64,000 nt of DNA from Microcystis viridis FACHB-1342 (GCF_014698335.1 NZ_JACJSV010000002.1:1-64000), one strand, 5' to 3'. Positions 1 through 9,066 are shown, numbered from the stretch's first letter. The notes: generated by a model not told the origin, from the letters alone. Numbers and translations: made by a program.

Positions 1-2
1 AG

Positions 3-632
3 AATATTCTCATCAAATCAGGTCTGTTTAATCTACCGGGAAAAAAAGCCCTCTTAGAAAGTAATAGTGAAATAGAAGTAATAGTGGTGGATGTGTCAGA
101 AGAGGAGATAGAAAGACCCAAAAAAAAACAGAAATCATGCTATAGTGGCAAGCAGGGATACCACACATTAAAGTCGCAAGTCGTTGCCGATCTTGCGCAG
201 CGAGCGCGTTGCGACCAAAAAAGCGAGCAGGTAATCTGTGTCCGTTGTGAGAAAGGAAGAGTCCATGATTTTCGACTGTGGAAAGAGAGTAAAATAGGGT
301 TAAATAAGGAAATAGAAATATTAGGGGATAAAGGCTATCAAGGAATTCAGAAGCTCCATCAAAACAGTCAAATTCCTCATAAAAAAAAGAAAAAAGAAAA
401 ACTAAGTAAAGAGCAAAAAAAAAGCCAATCGTCAGTTATCACAACGGCGCATAGTTATAGAACATATTCATCGTCGTCTCAAAATATTTCGGATACTTTC
501 ATCAAGATACAGAAATCGCAGACGGCGATTTGGTCTGAGATTGAATTTGATTGCTGGTATCTACAATTACGAACTTCGTTACCGACAAGAGGATATATCT
601 TGATTACTTTTGCAAGAGATCTATTTCATTAA
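3..632 (+). pseudogene. IS5-type DDE transposase, 3' part, frameshifted
   Basis: The frame is open from the window edge, so the 5' end lies outside. The fragment reads GDKGYQG and a lysine-rich stretch, typical of IS5-family DDE transposases. After a run of nine A at 415-423 the frame goes wrong. Reading on in the +1 frame from 421 gives the expected arginine-rich C-terminus (RYRNRRRRFGLR, then LIAGIYNYEL). Either a one-base indel inactivated the gene, or slippage on the A run makes the full protein. The window's repeats begin right behind it. Confidence 0.75.
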
Positions 633-650
633 CGCACCCTACCAGATCGC

Positions 651-1038
651 ACTGAAACAGTCCAGTAGGGTGTGTTAGCGTCAGCGTAACGCACGAATTT
701 TGAACATTAGATAAGGTGCGTTACATTTCATTAACTGAAACAGTCCAGTAGGGTGTGTTAGCGTCAGCGTAACGCACGAATTTTGAACATTAGATAAGGT
801 GCGTTACATTTCATTAACGCACCCTACAAGATCGCACTGAAACAGTCCAGTAGGGTGTGTTAGCGTTAGCGTAACGCACGAATTTTGAACATTAGATAAG
901 GTGCGTTACATTTCATTAACGCACCCTACAAGATCGCACTGAAACAGTCCAGTAGGGTGTGTTAGCGTTAGCGTAACGCACGAATTTTGAACATTAGATA
1001 AGGTGCGTTACATTTCATTAACGCACCCTACAAGATCG
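651..1038. repeat. Four-unit 102-bp tandem palindromic repeat
   Basis: Units start at 651, 734, 836 and 938. The last three are about 102 bp; the first lacks about 20 bp and is 83 bp. Units differ by only a base or two (GTCAGC against GTTAGC). Within each unit TAGGGTGTGTTAGCG pairs imperfectly with CGCACCCTA at the far end, so each can fold into a long hairpin. No gene is seen here; a short ORF across the unit edge is an artefact of the repeat. Confidence 0.9.
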
Positions 1039-1044
1039 GCGATC

Positions 1045-1157
1045 GCACTTAGACTCACAGCTTCAATCAATGTGCATGGTGCGTTCCCCAAAATCGATCG
1101 CTGGACCGGTAGGAATTGCATTAGGGAACGCACCCTACAAGATCGGCGATCGCACTG
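1045..1157 (+). repeat. Dispersed MITE-like repeat, family A, copy 1
   Basis: About 113 bp, starting near an ACAGCTTCAATC motif and ending GATCGGCGATCGCACT. The core is an inverted pair, GGTGCGTTCCC and GGGAACGCACC, around a variable loop. Further copies lie at 39446, 41737 and, inverted, 56147. No coding capacity. The spread and the conserved hairpin suggest a non-autonomous mobile element. Confidence 0.85.
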
Positions 1158-1258
1158 TCAGATAACCAATAACGCTGGTTTCAATATAGACGGTTTCCCT
1201 CACGGCAATCTAGAAAATCTATCCAACGTCTATCCTACTGCATTTAATCTTGGTTTTG

Positions 1259-1313
1259 AGGGAGTTGGGTTTCCTGCCGTCAACCCAACCTACAAGATCA
1301 GCGATCGCACTAC
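1259..1313. repeat. Short hairpin repeat near the gene end
   Basis: GTTGGGTTTCCTGCCG is followed by CAACCCAACC and then AGCGATCGCAC. The two arms form a compact hairpin. It has the same tail (CCTACAAGATC, GCGATCGCAC) as the neighbouring repeats and may be another member or a relic. It lies downstream of the minus-strand nuclease-fold gene and could also end that transcript. The remaining 1158-1375 stretch holds no gene I can support. Confidence 0.5.
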
Positions 1314-1375
1314 AGACGCGACGTGGGGCGCTCTCCGGTGCAATAGATGTTAGGCCGGAATGGAAAAGAAAGAGC

Positions 1376-2155
1376 TTATCTAGACTCTTTTCGCTTCGAC
1401 ATAAAATCAATTAGCTCCTTGACAGCATTATCTGCCATTGCATCAGTTGCTACATCTGCCGCCCTGATCCTTCGTACCTCGACTCCTTCGTGTGTGAGAG
1501 GTACTAACCGTTTATCCGCTTCAGCAGGCGTTTCTTTATGGAAAGAATCACCATCAACCTCAACAACAAATGTTAACCCTTTGAAGATTACGACGAAATC
1601 AGGTTCTAGCCTCCTGTTATACCCGTTAACGATTCTCACAAAAACGGGAAGGGGAGCCACTGCAAGCTTGGCTCGTTTCATCGCCTCAAAAAGTACAATT
1701 TCTGCTTTTGATCGAAATAAAAGCCCGTGATGCTCTTTTGAGGCTATATTGTCGCTCCGCACTCTGCCCTGATTAGTCACGCCCTCGCCTTTGATAAATC
1801 GTAAAGCCTCCTCTCGCCAGCCCTCGTTGGCAAAACTGACTTTGGGGGAAATAATAACTTTTTTCAGATCATCTACAGATGTTGAGATGAAGAAGCTTTT
1901 TCCTACGTCGCAAATCGCTTCCTCTGTTTGCACTCTTTCATCGTCAGTAAGCGCCTGAAAAATATGAATAGGCACAGAGATGAACAGTAACCAGAAATCA
2001 ATGCCCCAATCTGTCTCTGCTGGTTCAAATCTACTATCACCTTCTACGATCATCGTGAGAGCGCGGGCGTCACCGCGAATTTTTAGAGAAGTCGCCAATG
2101 ATGCGAGAAAATCTTCAATTGGAAATGGGCGTTCAGGCATAACAGTAGAGGACAT
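1376..2155 (-). CDS. PD-(D/E)XK nuclease-fold (DUF559-like) protein
   Basis: A 259-residue protein of unknown specific role. The C-terminal half (about 145-235) looks like a restriction-endonuclease-like fold: SKAE with E152, EPDF with D186, then VVEVDGDSFH with E199 and D201. This matches the E, PD, ExD pattern of DUF559/Vsr-like nucleases. The N-terminal 140 residues are not recognised. A nuclease for defence or DNA processing is a reasonable inference. It stands alone between repeats and an IS scrap, as accessory cargo would. The ATG at 2155 is the first in frame. Confidence 0.65.
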   Translation of the reverse strand: MSSTVMPERPFPIEDFLASLATSLKIRGDARALTMIVEGDSRFEPAETDWGIDFWLLFISVPIHIFQALTDDERVQTEEAICDVGKSFFISTSVDDLKKVIISPKVSFANEGWREEALRFIKGEGVTNQGRVRSDNIASKEHHGLLFRSKAEIVLFEAMKRAKLAVAPLPVFVRIVNGYNRRLEPDFVVIFKGLTFVVEVDGDSFHKETPAEADKRLVPLTHEGVEVRRIRAADVATDAMADNAVKELIDFMSKRKESR

Positions 2156-2214
2156 TTCGTTTGAAAATATTCATCTCACATTCAATGAGACGCTTTGAGA
2201 ACTAATGAGGCCTA

Positions 2215-2370
2215 ACTATATATTAGGCGGAAAGTTTCCGTATGTGACGCTAAATACGCATTTTTTTAAGAATCTTTCCGTATATTACGCTCAAATGGAG
2301 CGATCGCAAGAAGTTTTCCGTATAATATTACGATAAGCGTGTTATGCCGATTAGCGTACTCTGTGATGAA
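2215..2370. repeat. Iterated TTTCCGTATA motif, head of family B repeat
   Basis: Three spaced copies of a TTTCCGTATA(N)TNACG motif lie near 2234, 2275 and 2315. The same three-fold pattern, followed by TGTTAGCCAGATTAGC-like sequence, occurs at 40330-40455. Only this head portion of family B is present here. It runs directly into the IS630 scrap. No gene is seen in 2156-2379. Confidence 0.6.
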
Positions 2371-2379
2371 CCCTCCCCC

Positions 2380-2448
2380 ACTGATTTGTTCAAAGTTTTC
2401 TCGTTGTGCGACTGTCAGATAAACTTTATCTCGCCTACCTCTTCCCAT
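2380..2448 (-). pseudogene. IS630-family transposase, N-terminal scrap
   Basis: About 23 codons starting MGRGRRDKVYLTVAQRENFE, which resembles the N-terminal helix-turn-helix segment of cyanobacterial IS630-type transposases. After the QIS residues the frame runs into unrelated repeat sequence, so the rest of the gene is missing. This is a relic, not a working gene. The assignment rests on a short match and could be chance similarity. Confidence 0.45.
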
Positions 2449-2520
2449 GATTGATGTCCTCAGTTGAGCTTATCTATTGCCCTATTTTAGCTGTGTCAGT
2501 CCACTACCAGATCGGCTACC

Positions 2521-2562
2521 TGAAATTTCAGCTATCTGTAATGAAATTTCATCTATCTGTAA
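2521..2562. promoter_or_regulatory. Two 21-bp direct repeats upstream of ctaA
   Basis: TGAAATTTCAGCTATCTGTAA is followed immediately by the same 21-mer with one change (G to T). Each contains the palindrome TGAAATTTCA or a near match. The pair ends 79 bp before the ctaA ATG, a position suited to a regulator binding site. Which protein binds, if any, cannot be read from the sequence. Confidence 0.45.
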
Positions 2563-2641
2563 CCCTACAGGCCAAAATAGTTTAAAAATCGGCCGAGAAT
2601 TTCTAGGATAGAAGTAAAGACCATCCTTGCCTACTTTTTCT

Positions 2642-4972
2642 ATGATCCTAGCCGCCGAAACTGGACTAAAAACCGCTACTCTAGACGTAAAAGGCATGAA
2701 ATGCGCCGGCTGTGTGAGTGCCGTAGAAAGACAACTCAGCCAAAATCAAGGGGTAAAATCGGCCCAAGTTAACCTAATCACGGAAATTGCCGTGATTGAA
2801 TACCAACCGGATGCGATCGCACCAGAGCAGTTAGCCGCAAAATTAACCGCGATTGGATTCCCCACCCAACCGCGCAGCTCATCGACTCCCCTTTCTCAAC
2901 AAAATCAACGGCTGCAAAACCAACAAAAAGAACGGCAACAACAATTATACCGATTAGCGATCGCTTGTTGTTTACTGGTTTTTTCCCTGATTGGTCACTT
3001 ACACCACATCGGGGGACCAGAAATCCCCATCCTTCAAAGTATTGCTTTTCACTGGACTTTAGCCACCCTAGCCATTTTATTCCCCGGCCGCGATATTTTC
3101 ATCGATGGTTGGCGCGGATTACGGCACGGGATGCCAAATATGAACACTCTCGTTAGTTTAGGCACAGGTAGCGCCTATATAGCCAGTTGTTTGGCTCTTA
3201 TCTTCCCTAATCTCGGTTTAGAGTGCTTTTTCGATGAACCGGTCATGCTGTTAGGGTTTATTCTCCTCGGACGGACTCTAGAAGCGCATTCCCGTCATCG
3301 TGCAGCCGCAGACTTAGAAGCGCTTACCTCCCTACAACCGGCAGTGGCTCACCTAATTGGTAGTACAGATGACCGTGTGGGCGTGGCCATTCCCGTGGAA
3401 CAGCTGCGCGTCGGGGAATGGGTGCGCGTCTTACCCGGGGAAAAAATTCCCGTGGATGGGGAGATTATTCAGGGAAGAACCACGGTAGATGAAGCTTTAT
3501 TAACGGGGGAATCGCTGCCGGTGGTTAAGGAAATGGGAGATCTAGTCATTGCTGGCAGTTTCAATCTCTCCGGTGCGATCGCCGTACAAACTCGTCAGGT
3601 GGGGACCGATACCACCCTAGCTAAGATTATCGCAGCCGTGGAATCAGCCCAAACTCGCAAGGCCCCGGTACAGAAGATAGCGGACCGGGTAGCGGGTTAT
3701 TTTGCCTACGGAGTGATGATAATTGCCCTAATTGTGCTGCTCTTTTGGTATTTTTGGGGAACTAGGCTCTTTCCAGAGGTGTTAGGGTCAACCACGGGAC
3801 ACCACGAGATGATTCAATCCACTTCTCCCCTACTTTTGTCCCTAAAATTAGCGATTTCTGTGCTTGTGGTCGCTTGTCCCTGCGCTCTCGGTTTAGCCAC
3901 ACCGACGGCCCTACTGGTGGGAACCAGTTTAGCAGCCGAACGGGGTATTTTAATTAAAGGGGGCGATGTTTTGGAAACCGTCTCGCGACTGCAAACGGTG
4001 GTTTTTGACAAAACGGGAACCCTTAGCCAAGGTCATCCAGAAATTACCGATTGTTTGAGTTTTTCTGAGCTTAATTCCCTGGAAATTCAACAATTAGCGG
4101 CAGTAGTGGAGAGTGGTACTAATCATCCTCTTGCTCAGGCGATTTTAGACGCGGTTACTCCCCCTACTAACCTGACGGGGGAAGATTTTCAAACTGTAGC
4201 CGGATTGGGAGTTTCTGCAAGGGTGCAGGGGTCGAAAATTGTTCTAGGAAATCGGCAATGGTTGGCACAGAACGGCATTAAAATCGATGAAACCATCCCC
4301 AGTATTCAAGAGCTTTTACAAGCGGGTAAAACGGTGATTTATCTGGGGATGGAAGAACAATTACTCGGCGCGATCGCTTTTCAGGATCGATTGCGTCCCG
4401 ATGCTCAAACAACCGTTAATCAGTTGCAAAAACTCGGTTTAGAGGTGATTTTACTCAGTGGCGATCGCCAAGAAGTGGTGACAGCGATCGCTAATAGTTT
4501 GGGTATTAGCCAATTTTATGCCGAAGTTGCCCCCACCGAAAAATCGGCCTTAATTGCCGACCTACAGACAAAAGAGGGCAAAATCGTGGCTATGGTCGGG
4601 GATGGTATCAATGATGCTCCCGCACTAGGACAGGCTAACATCGGGATTGCTCTGGCCGGTGGCACGGAAGTGGCCATGGAAACGGCTGGGATCGTTTTAA
4701 TTAGCGATCGCCTAGAGGATGTGGTGCAATCTCTGCATTTAAGTCTGGCCACATGGCAAAAAATCCGACAAAATCTTTTTTGGGCTTTGGGTTATAATAC
4801 CTTTGCTATTCCCATTGCTGGTGGTTTATTACTACCCCGTTGGGGTCTAGCTTTCAGTCCGGCCCTAGCAGCAGCTTTGATGGCTTTTAGTTCGGTTATG
4901 GTAGTGAGTAATTCCTTGCTTTTACGTCGTCAATTTCCTCCGCTCTCATCGACGAAGGAAAGCGAAAATTAA
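2642..4972 (+). CDS. ctaA: Copper P1B-type ATPase, CtaA-like
   Basis: A heavy-metal P-type ATPase of about 776 residues. It has one N-terminal HMA domain with GMKCAGC, the TGES phosphatase loop, the CPC metal-translocation motif in a membrane helix (about 412), DKTGT with the phosphorylated Asp (about 456) and GDGINDAP. CPC points to Cu(I) specificity. The N-terminus (KGMKCAGCV, then VNLIT) is closer to cyanobacterial CtaA, which supplies copper across the plasma membrane for thylakoid cytochrome oxidase and plastocyanin, than to PacS. I chose the ATG at 2642; a TTG five codons earlier is possible. Direct repeats at 2521-2562 may regulate it. Confidence 0.88.
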   Translation: MILAAETGLKTATLDVKGMKCAGCVSAVERQLSQNQGVKSAQVNLITEIAVIEYQPDAIAPEQLAAKLTAIGFPTQPRSSSTPLSQQNQRLQNQQKERQQQLYRLAIACCLLVFSLIGHLHHIGGPEIPILQSIAFHWTLATLAILFPGRDIFIDGWRGLRHGMPNMNTLVSLGTGSAYIASCLALIFPNLGLECFFDEPVMLLGFILLGRTLEAHSRHRAAADLEALTSLQPAVAHLIGSTDDRVGVAIPVEQLRVGEWVRVLPGEKIPVDGEIIQGRTTVDEALLTGESLPVVKEMGDLVIAGSFNLSGAIAVQTRQVGTDTTLAKIIAAVESAQTRKAPVQKIADRVAGYFAYGVMIIALIVLLFWYFWGTRLFPEVLGSTTGHHEMIQSTSPLLLSLKLAISVLVVACPCALGLATPTALLVGTSLAAERGILIKGGDVLETVSRLQTVVFDKTGTLSQGHPEITDCLSFSELNSLEIQQLAAVVESGTNHPLAQAILDAVTPPTNLTGEDFQTVAGLGVSARVQGSKIVLGNRQWLAQNGIKIDETIPSIQELLQAGKTVIYLGMEEQLLGAIAFQDRLRPDAQTTVNQLQKLGLEVILLSGDRQEVVTAIANSLGISQFYAEVAPTEKSALIADLQTKEGKIVAMVGDGINDAPALGQANIGIALAGGTEVAMETAGIVLISDRLEDVVQSLHLSLATWQKIRQNLFWALGYNTFAIPIAGGLLLPRWGLAFSPALAAALMAFSSVMVVSNSLLLRRQFPPLSSTKESEN

Positions 4973-5018
4973 AGCAATTACCGATTTTTTCTCGATAAAT
5001 CCATCAAGCACCAAAAAG

Positions 5019-5117
5019 AGCGACTCTCTTATTCTTTGTGTGATAAGTTTCACTGATACAGGAGCGATCAATCTCTGTGTATTCTGTGTCTTTGTGGTTC
5101 GTTACCCAAGAGAGCCA
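5019..5117 (-). repeat. Dispersed repeat family E, copy 3 (inverted)
   Basis: About 99 bp between ctaA and the next gene. Read on the minus strand it begins GGCTCTCTTGGG, passes AACGAACCACAAAGACAC and ends near TTATCACACA. Longer copies lie at 8867 and 33703 and an end fragment at 37375. Copies share edges and hot spots of change, as expected of a non-autonomous mobile element. Confidence 0.7.
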
Positions 5118-5171
5118 AGATGGTATTTTGTCCCTGTCTTTGTCAGTTGACGGAGACAGGAACAAATCGGG

Positions 5172-5513
5172 TTAAGCGGTAATTCTGGTCAGGGATTGGC
5201 CTTGATAATTGTTGGTAATAATCTGGTGAATAGATTCAAAAAATCGCCGACAACGATTATTAGTTCTCAGGGGCAATTCATGATTTTTTACCAATAAATC
5301 GATCTGAAGTTCCGAGCTAGTGGGAGGATGAATAAACAATTCCACTTTCACTAACTGGGGAAAGAAAGCATCGTTAGGAACTTCCGATAAAAGCAAGACA
5401 TCGGTCCGGCGCTTGATGATTTCAAATTCACCCAAACTTAATATATCATCGTATAAAAACCCGGTCTGATGAGGAGAAATCCCGACAAAATAGGAACAGC
5501 AATAGCGAGCCAT
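5172..5513 (-). CDS. Conserved small cyanobacterial protein, function unknown
   Basis: 113 residues starting MARYCCSYFVGISPHQTGF, with no signal peptide or membrane helix. The middle reads LLLSEVPNDAFFPQLVKVELFIHPPTS. It resembles a small soluble family that I recall as widespread in cyanobacteria but without a known role. It is divergent from holB; the two starts lie only 12 bp apart, so their promoters must overlap each other's 5' ends. No function is proposed. Confidence 0.7.
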   Translation of the reverse strand: MARYCCSYFVGISPHQTGFLYDDILSLGEFEIIKRRTDVLLLSEVPNDAFFPQLVKVELFIHPPTSSELQIDLLVKNHELPLRTNNRCRRFFESIHQIITNNYQGQSLTRITA

Positions 5514-5525
5514 GGCAGGGAAAAG

Positions 5526-6491
5526 ATGATAAATTGGTCAAGGTTAATCGGTCAAAATCAGGCCATTGAACTACTACAAAGAGCGCTTGAAGTCAATTCG
5601 ATCGCTCCCGCTTACTTATTCGCCGGCGCTAAGGGGATTGGACGCAATCTGGCCGCAAAATGTTTCTGTCAAGACTTGTTAACTAGAGATCGATCTCCGG
5701 AAACAAGGGAATTAATCCTGAAACGCTTTTTAGGGGGCAATCATCCCGATTTACTCTGGATTGAACCCACTTATCAACACCAAGGCAAACTGCTCACCGC
5801 AAAAGAAGCACAGGAAAGCAATCTCAAGCGTAAAGCTCCCCCGCAAATCCGCATCGAACAAATTCGCGAGATTACTAACTTTTTAAGTCGTCCTCCCCTG
5901 GAATCGGCCCGCTCTGTGGTGGTGATCGAGGAAGCAGACACCATGACGGAATCGGCGGCAAATGCGCTCTTAAAAACGCTTGAGGAACCGGGAAAAGCGA
6001 CTTTAATCCTGATTGCTCCCAGTACCTCCTCTTTACTACCGACTCTCGTTTCTCGCTGTCAACATATCCCTTTTCAGCGTCTTTCGGAAGAAAATCTCGC
6101 TCAAGTCCTCCGCTCTAACGGACAAGCTCGCGTTCTCAATTATCCGGCAATTCTCGGTTTAGCCCAAGGTAGCCCCGGAGAAGCGATCGCAGCTTTAGAG
6201 TTTCTCGACAGTCTCCCCCAAGATTTACCGCGATCTTTGAGCAAATTTCCCCTAAAACTCTCCCAAGCACTGGAATTAGCCAAAATTATTGCTCAAACTC
6301 TTGACACGGAAACCCAATTATGGTATGTGAGTTATCTTCAGTATGAGGATTGGCAACGACGACGAGAGCGATCGATTTTAGAAATCTTGGAAAAAACCCG
6401 CCGGCAGCTGTTAGCCTACGTTCAACCCCGTTTAGTCTGGGAATGCACTTTCTTGGCATTGGCCAAACTATCCACCGCCCAAAAGTCTTAA
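5526..6491 (+). CDS. holB: DNA polymerase III delta' subunit
   Basis: A 321-residue clamp-loader subunit of the AAA+ family. It opens with WSRLIGQNQAIELLQRAL, then a degenerate P-loop (GAKGIGRN, with R in place of the catalytic K), as in delta', which does not hydrolyse ATP. Later come IEEADTMTESAANALLKTLEEPG and the SRC motif (LVSRCQ). A longer frame begins at 5469, but the ATG at 5526 is preceded by a GGGAA ribosome site and fits the family N-terminus. Confidence 0.93.
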   Translation: MINWSRLIGQNQAIELLQRALEVNSIAPAYLFAGAKGIGRNLAAKCFCQDLLTRDRSPETRELILKRFLGGNHPDLLWIEPTYQHQGKLLTAKEAQESNLKRKAPPQIRIEQIREITNFLSRPPLESARSVVVIEEADTMTESAANALLKTLEEPGKATLILIAPSTSSLLPTLVSRCQHIPFQRLSEENLAQVLRSNGQARVLNYPAILGLAQGSPGEAIAALEFLDSLPQDLPRSLSKFPLKLSQALELAKIIAQTLDTETQLWYVSYLQYEDWQRRRERSILEILEKTRRQLLAYVQPRLVWECTFLALAKLSTAQKS

Positions 6492-6528
6492 GATTGTTAT
6501 ATTTATCGATCGAGTGGGGAGAAAGACC

Positions 6529-6750
6529 ATGAACATCAAATCCTTAGTTTTGCTGATTCTGTTAACCTTGACTACGGTTTTAGGTGCTTGTCAGGGAGGA
6601 AAAGAAGCCGAAGAACCGAAAAACGTCCCCACCACGGTGGAATCGCCGCAAAAAGACGATGATAGCGATAAAGACGGGGAAAATCGGCAAAAAGACGATG
6701 ATAATGACCAGAATAAAGACGATGACGATGATGATGACGATGATGACTAA
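6529..6750 (+). CDS. Small lipoprotein with an acidic Lys/Asp tail
   Basis: 73 residues. A signal peptide ends in a lipobox (LTTVLGAC, Cys at 20), so it should be lipid-anchored. The rest is low complexity: QKDDDSDKDG repeats passing into a C-terminal run of ten aspartates. No family is recognised. Such a tail could bind Ca2+ or Mg2+, but that is inference. The ATG at 6529 follows GGGGAGAAAG; an ATG five codons upstream is less likely. Confidence 0.7.
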   Translation: MNIKSLVLLILLTLTTVLGACQGGKEAEEPKNVPTTVESPQKDDDSDKDGENRQKDDDNDQNKDDDDDDDDDD

Positions 6751-6760
6751 ATCCCTAGCA

Positions 6761-6793
6761 TAAAAAAATCGGGTGAGCTTTAACCCACCCGAT
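6761..6793 (-). terminator. Rho-independent terminator of ftsH2
   Basis: ATCGGGTG at 6768 pairs with CACCCGAT at 6786 around a short loop. On the minus strand the stem is followed by a run of T (AAAAAAA on plus at 6762-6768). It lies 22 bp past the ftsH2 stop and can also slow read-through from the lipoprotein gene. Confidence 0.8.
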
Positions 6794-6814
6794 CGCCTAT
6801 GGATTGAAATCAAC

Positions 6815-8701
6815 CTATAACTGTGGTACAAACTGTTCTTTTTCGGGAACGTAGGCGTATTCAGCCACAATTTGCCGGAATTCTTCCCCATTGATCGTTT
6901 CTTTTTCGATCAGCAGATCCACCACTCGATCGATCACTTCGCGATGATCGCGGACAATTTGTCGAGAAATTTCATGGCAGTGTTCCACGATCGATCGCAC
7001 CTGATCATCGATGCGAGTAGCGACCTTCTCAGAATACTCGGAACGAGTCATCAAACCGCCACCGAGGAACACTTCACCCCCTTGACTTTCTAGGGACAAA
7101 GGACCCAAATCGCTCATCCCGAAACGAGTCACCATCTGGCGGGCCATATCAGAAACTTGCTGTAAATCGCCACCGGCACCGGTAGTCACCTCATCATAGC
7201 CGAAGATTTCTTCCTCAGCCGCCCGACCACCTAAAGCACCGGAAATCCGGGCCATTAACTGCGCTTTCGTGGTTAAACCCTGTTCTTCGTTGGGAGTGAA
7301 CCAAGTTAAACCCTGGGCCTGTCCCCGGGGAATCAGAGTCACTTTCTGGACGGGATCGTGATCTTTTAAGAGCGTACCCACGATCGCATGGCCCACTTCA
7401 TGGTAAGCGATTAGGCGCTTGCTCTTGCTATCGACTAAAGGAGTGCCTTCCATACCGGCGATAACGCGATCCACTGCGTCATCTATCTCTAGGAGGGTAA
7501 TGGCATCTTTGCGACGACGAGCGGTTAAAATTGCCGCTTCGTTGAGTAAATTGGCTAAATCTGCTCCACTGAACCCCGGAGTGCGACGGGCGATCGCTTC
7601 GATGGAAACGTCGTTGGCCAGCTTTTTATTGCGGGCGTGAACGTCTAAAATCTCTAAACGACCTTTAAAATCGGGCGCATCGACGGTTACTTGCCGATCA
7701 AAACGGCCCGGACGCATGAGAGCGGAATCGAGAACATCGGGGCGGTTAGTGGCGGCAATGATAATAATTCCCGTATTCCCCTCGAAACCGTCCATTTCTG
7801 TCAATAATTGGTTTAGGGTTTGTTCACGTTCGTCGTTACCACCACCGATACCGGCACCCCGTTGACGACCTACCGCGTCAATTTCATCGATAAATATTAA
7901 ACAGGGAGCATTTTCCTTGGCTTTTTTGAACAAGTCGCGCACGCGAGAAGCACCGACACCGACAAACATTTCCACAAATTCCGAACCGGAAATGCTGAAG
8001 AAAGGTACACCCGCTTCACCGGCGATCGCTTTGGCTAACAGGGTTTTACCCGTACCAGGAGGACCAACTAACAGGACTCCTTTGGGGATTTTGGCACCGA
8101 CGGCGGTAAATTTCTCCGGTTGTTTGAGGAAAGTGACGACTTCCTGTAATTCTTCCTTCGCTTCATCAATTCCTGCCACATCATCAAAGGTGATGCCGGT
8201 TTTTGCTTCCATCTGGAAACGAGCTTTTGATTTGCCAAAACTCATCGCTTGACCGGGGCCGCCTGGCATATTATTAGAACGGCGGAACAGGAAAAAGAGA
8301 GCGGCAATCAGCAAAAAGGGGAAAAGTAGATTACCGAGGAATCCCCACCAAGCGCCGTCATTCCGCATCGGGTGAGCATCGAAACTAATTTTAGAATCGC
8401 GTAAACGGGCGATTAAATCGGGGGAATTGGCAGGTAAATCGACCCGCAGGCGTTGTACTCGGTTTTCTAGTTCTGGATCTAGGGCCTGTACGATCGCGGT
8501 TCTGCCACCTTCGTAGAGATCGACGCTGACAACCCTACCACTGTCTAGGTATTCTAGAAAGCGTCCGTAGGTCATGCGAGTACTGGCGGTGTTATTGCCG
8601 ATATTACTGGTGGCGGTGGCAAAAGTGCCTTGCCAGAGGAAAAAACCGACCACAAGGGCGGGCAATGTCCACAGTAAAATCGTTTTCCAGGATAGTTTCA
8701 T
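6815..8701 (-). CDS. ftsH2: Thylakoid AAA+ metalloprotease FtsH2
   Basis: 628 residues, membrane-bound. Helices lie near 8-25 and 122-140, Walker A GPPGTGKT at 213-220, Walker B LIFIDEID around 268-275, the second region of homology (NRPD, RPGRFDR) at 319-336, and the zinc motif HEVGH at 434-438. The N-terminus ([16 protein letters not shown]) and C-terminus ([23 protein letters not shown]) are close to my recollection of Synechocystis Slr0228, the FtsH2 that works with FtsH3 in removing damaged D1 from photosystem II. Single gene with its own terminator. Confidence 0.93.
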   Translation of the reverse strand: MKLSWKTILLWTLPALVVGFFLWQGTFATATSNIGNNTASTRMTYGRFLEYLDSGRVVSVDLYEGGRTAIVQALDPELENRVQRLRVDLPANSPDLIARLRDSKISFDAHPMRNDGAWWGFLGNLLFPFLLIAALFFLFRRSNNMPGGPGQAMSFGKSKARFQMEAKTGITFDDVAGIDEAKEELQEVVTFLKQPEKFTAVGAKIPKGVLLVGPPGTGKTLLAKAIAGEAGVPFFSISGSEFVEMFVGVGASRVRDLFKKAKENAPCLIFIDEIDAVGRQRGAGIGGGNDEREQTLNQLLTEMDGFEGNTGIIIIAATNRPDVLDSALMRPGRFDRQVTVDAPDFKGRLEILDVHARNKKLANDVSIEAIARRTPGFSGADLANLLNEAAILTARRRKDAITLLEIDDAVDRVIAGMEGTPLVDSKSKRLIAYHEVGHAIVGTLLKDHDPVQKVTLIPRGQAQGLTWFTPNEEQGLTTKAQLMARISGALGGRAAEEEIFGYDEVTTGAGGDLQQVSDMARQMVTRFGMSDLGPLSLESQGGEVFLGGGLMTRSEYSEKVATRIDDQVRSIVEHCHEISRQIVRDHREVIDRVVDLLIEKETINGEEFRQIVAEYAYVPEKEQFVPQL

Positions 8702-8866
8702 GTTTGTTTAGTGGTTCTAGGATAAAGATTTTTGCTTAACTCATTTAGCTGTTTTTGTCAAGGATTTTACGTTATTTTTTCGAGATTAATCCCCGCAGCC
8801 AATTAAATCTTAACTAAATGTAACGTAATTCTCATAATTCTGACAAGAATGGTGACGAGAGATTTT

Positions 8867-9015
8867 GGCTCTCTTGGGTTTGGTGGGTAAAATGTATTCT
8901 AAGATACATTCTTCCTAGCGGGGGGGTGGAACGAACCACAAAGACACAAAGGACACCAAGATTGATCGATCCTATATATATAAGTTAAACTTATCACACA
9001 GAACCGAGAAGAGCC
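8867..9015 (+). repeat. Dispersed repeat family E, copy 1
   Basis: About 149 bp. It starts GGCTCTCTTGGG and contains TGGTGGGTAAAATGTATTC, AACGAACCACAAAGACACAA and ATTGATCGATCCTAT, and ends ACAGAACCGAGAAGAGCC. The first and last bases (GGCTCT and AGAGCC) form short terminal inverted repeats. It lies between ftsH2 and the restriction-enzyme remnant. 8702-8866 holds only the ftsH2 upstream region, with no gene. Confidence 0.8.
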
Positions 9016-9066
9016 AGATTTTTGAGTTCATTTGTTCTAACAAGAGTCTCATGGTTTCTGGGATAA

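Noticed and set aside
1003-1353. 116-codon frame on the plus strand
   Set aside because: It runs through tandem and family A repeats; the predicted residues only mirror repeat sequence and no family features are present.
2482-2697. 71-codon minus-strand frame over the ctaA start
   Set aside because: It overlaps the direct repeats and the well-supported ctaA coding start on the other strand, and its residues have no recognisable pattern.
6580-6891. 103-codon minus-strand frame full of Ile and Val
   Set aside because: It is the antisense of the GAT/GAC repeats of the acidic lipoprotein, which forces hydrophobic codons. It also runs into ftsH2.
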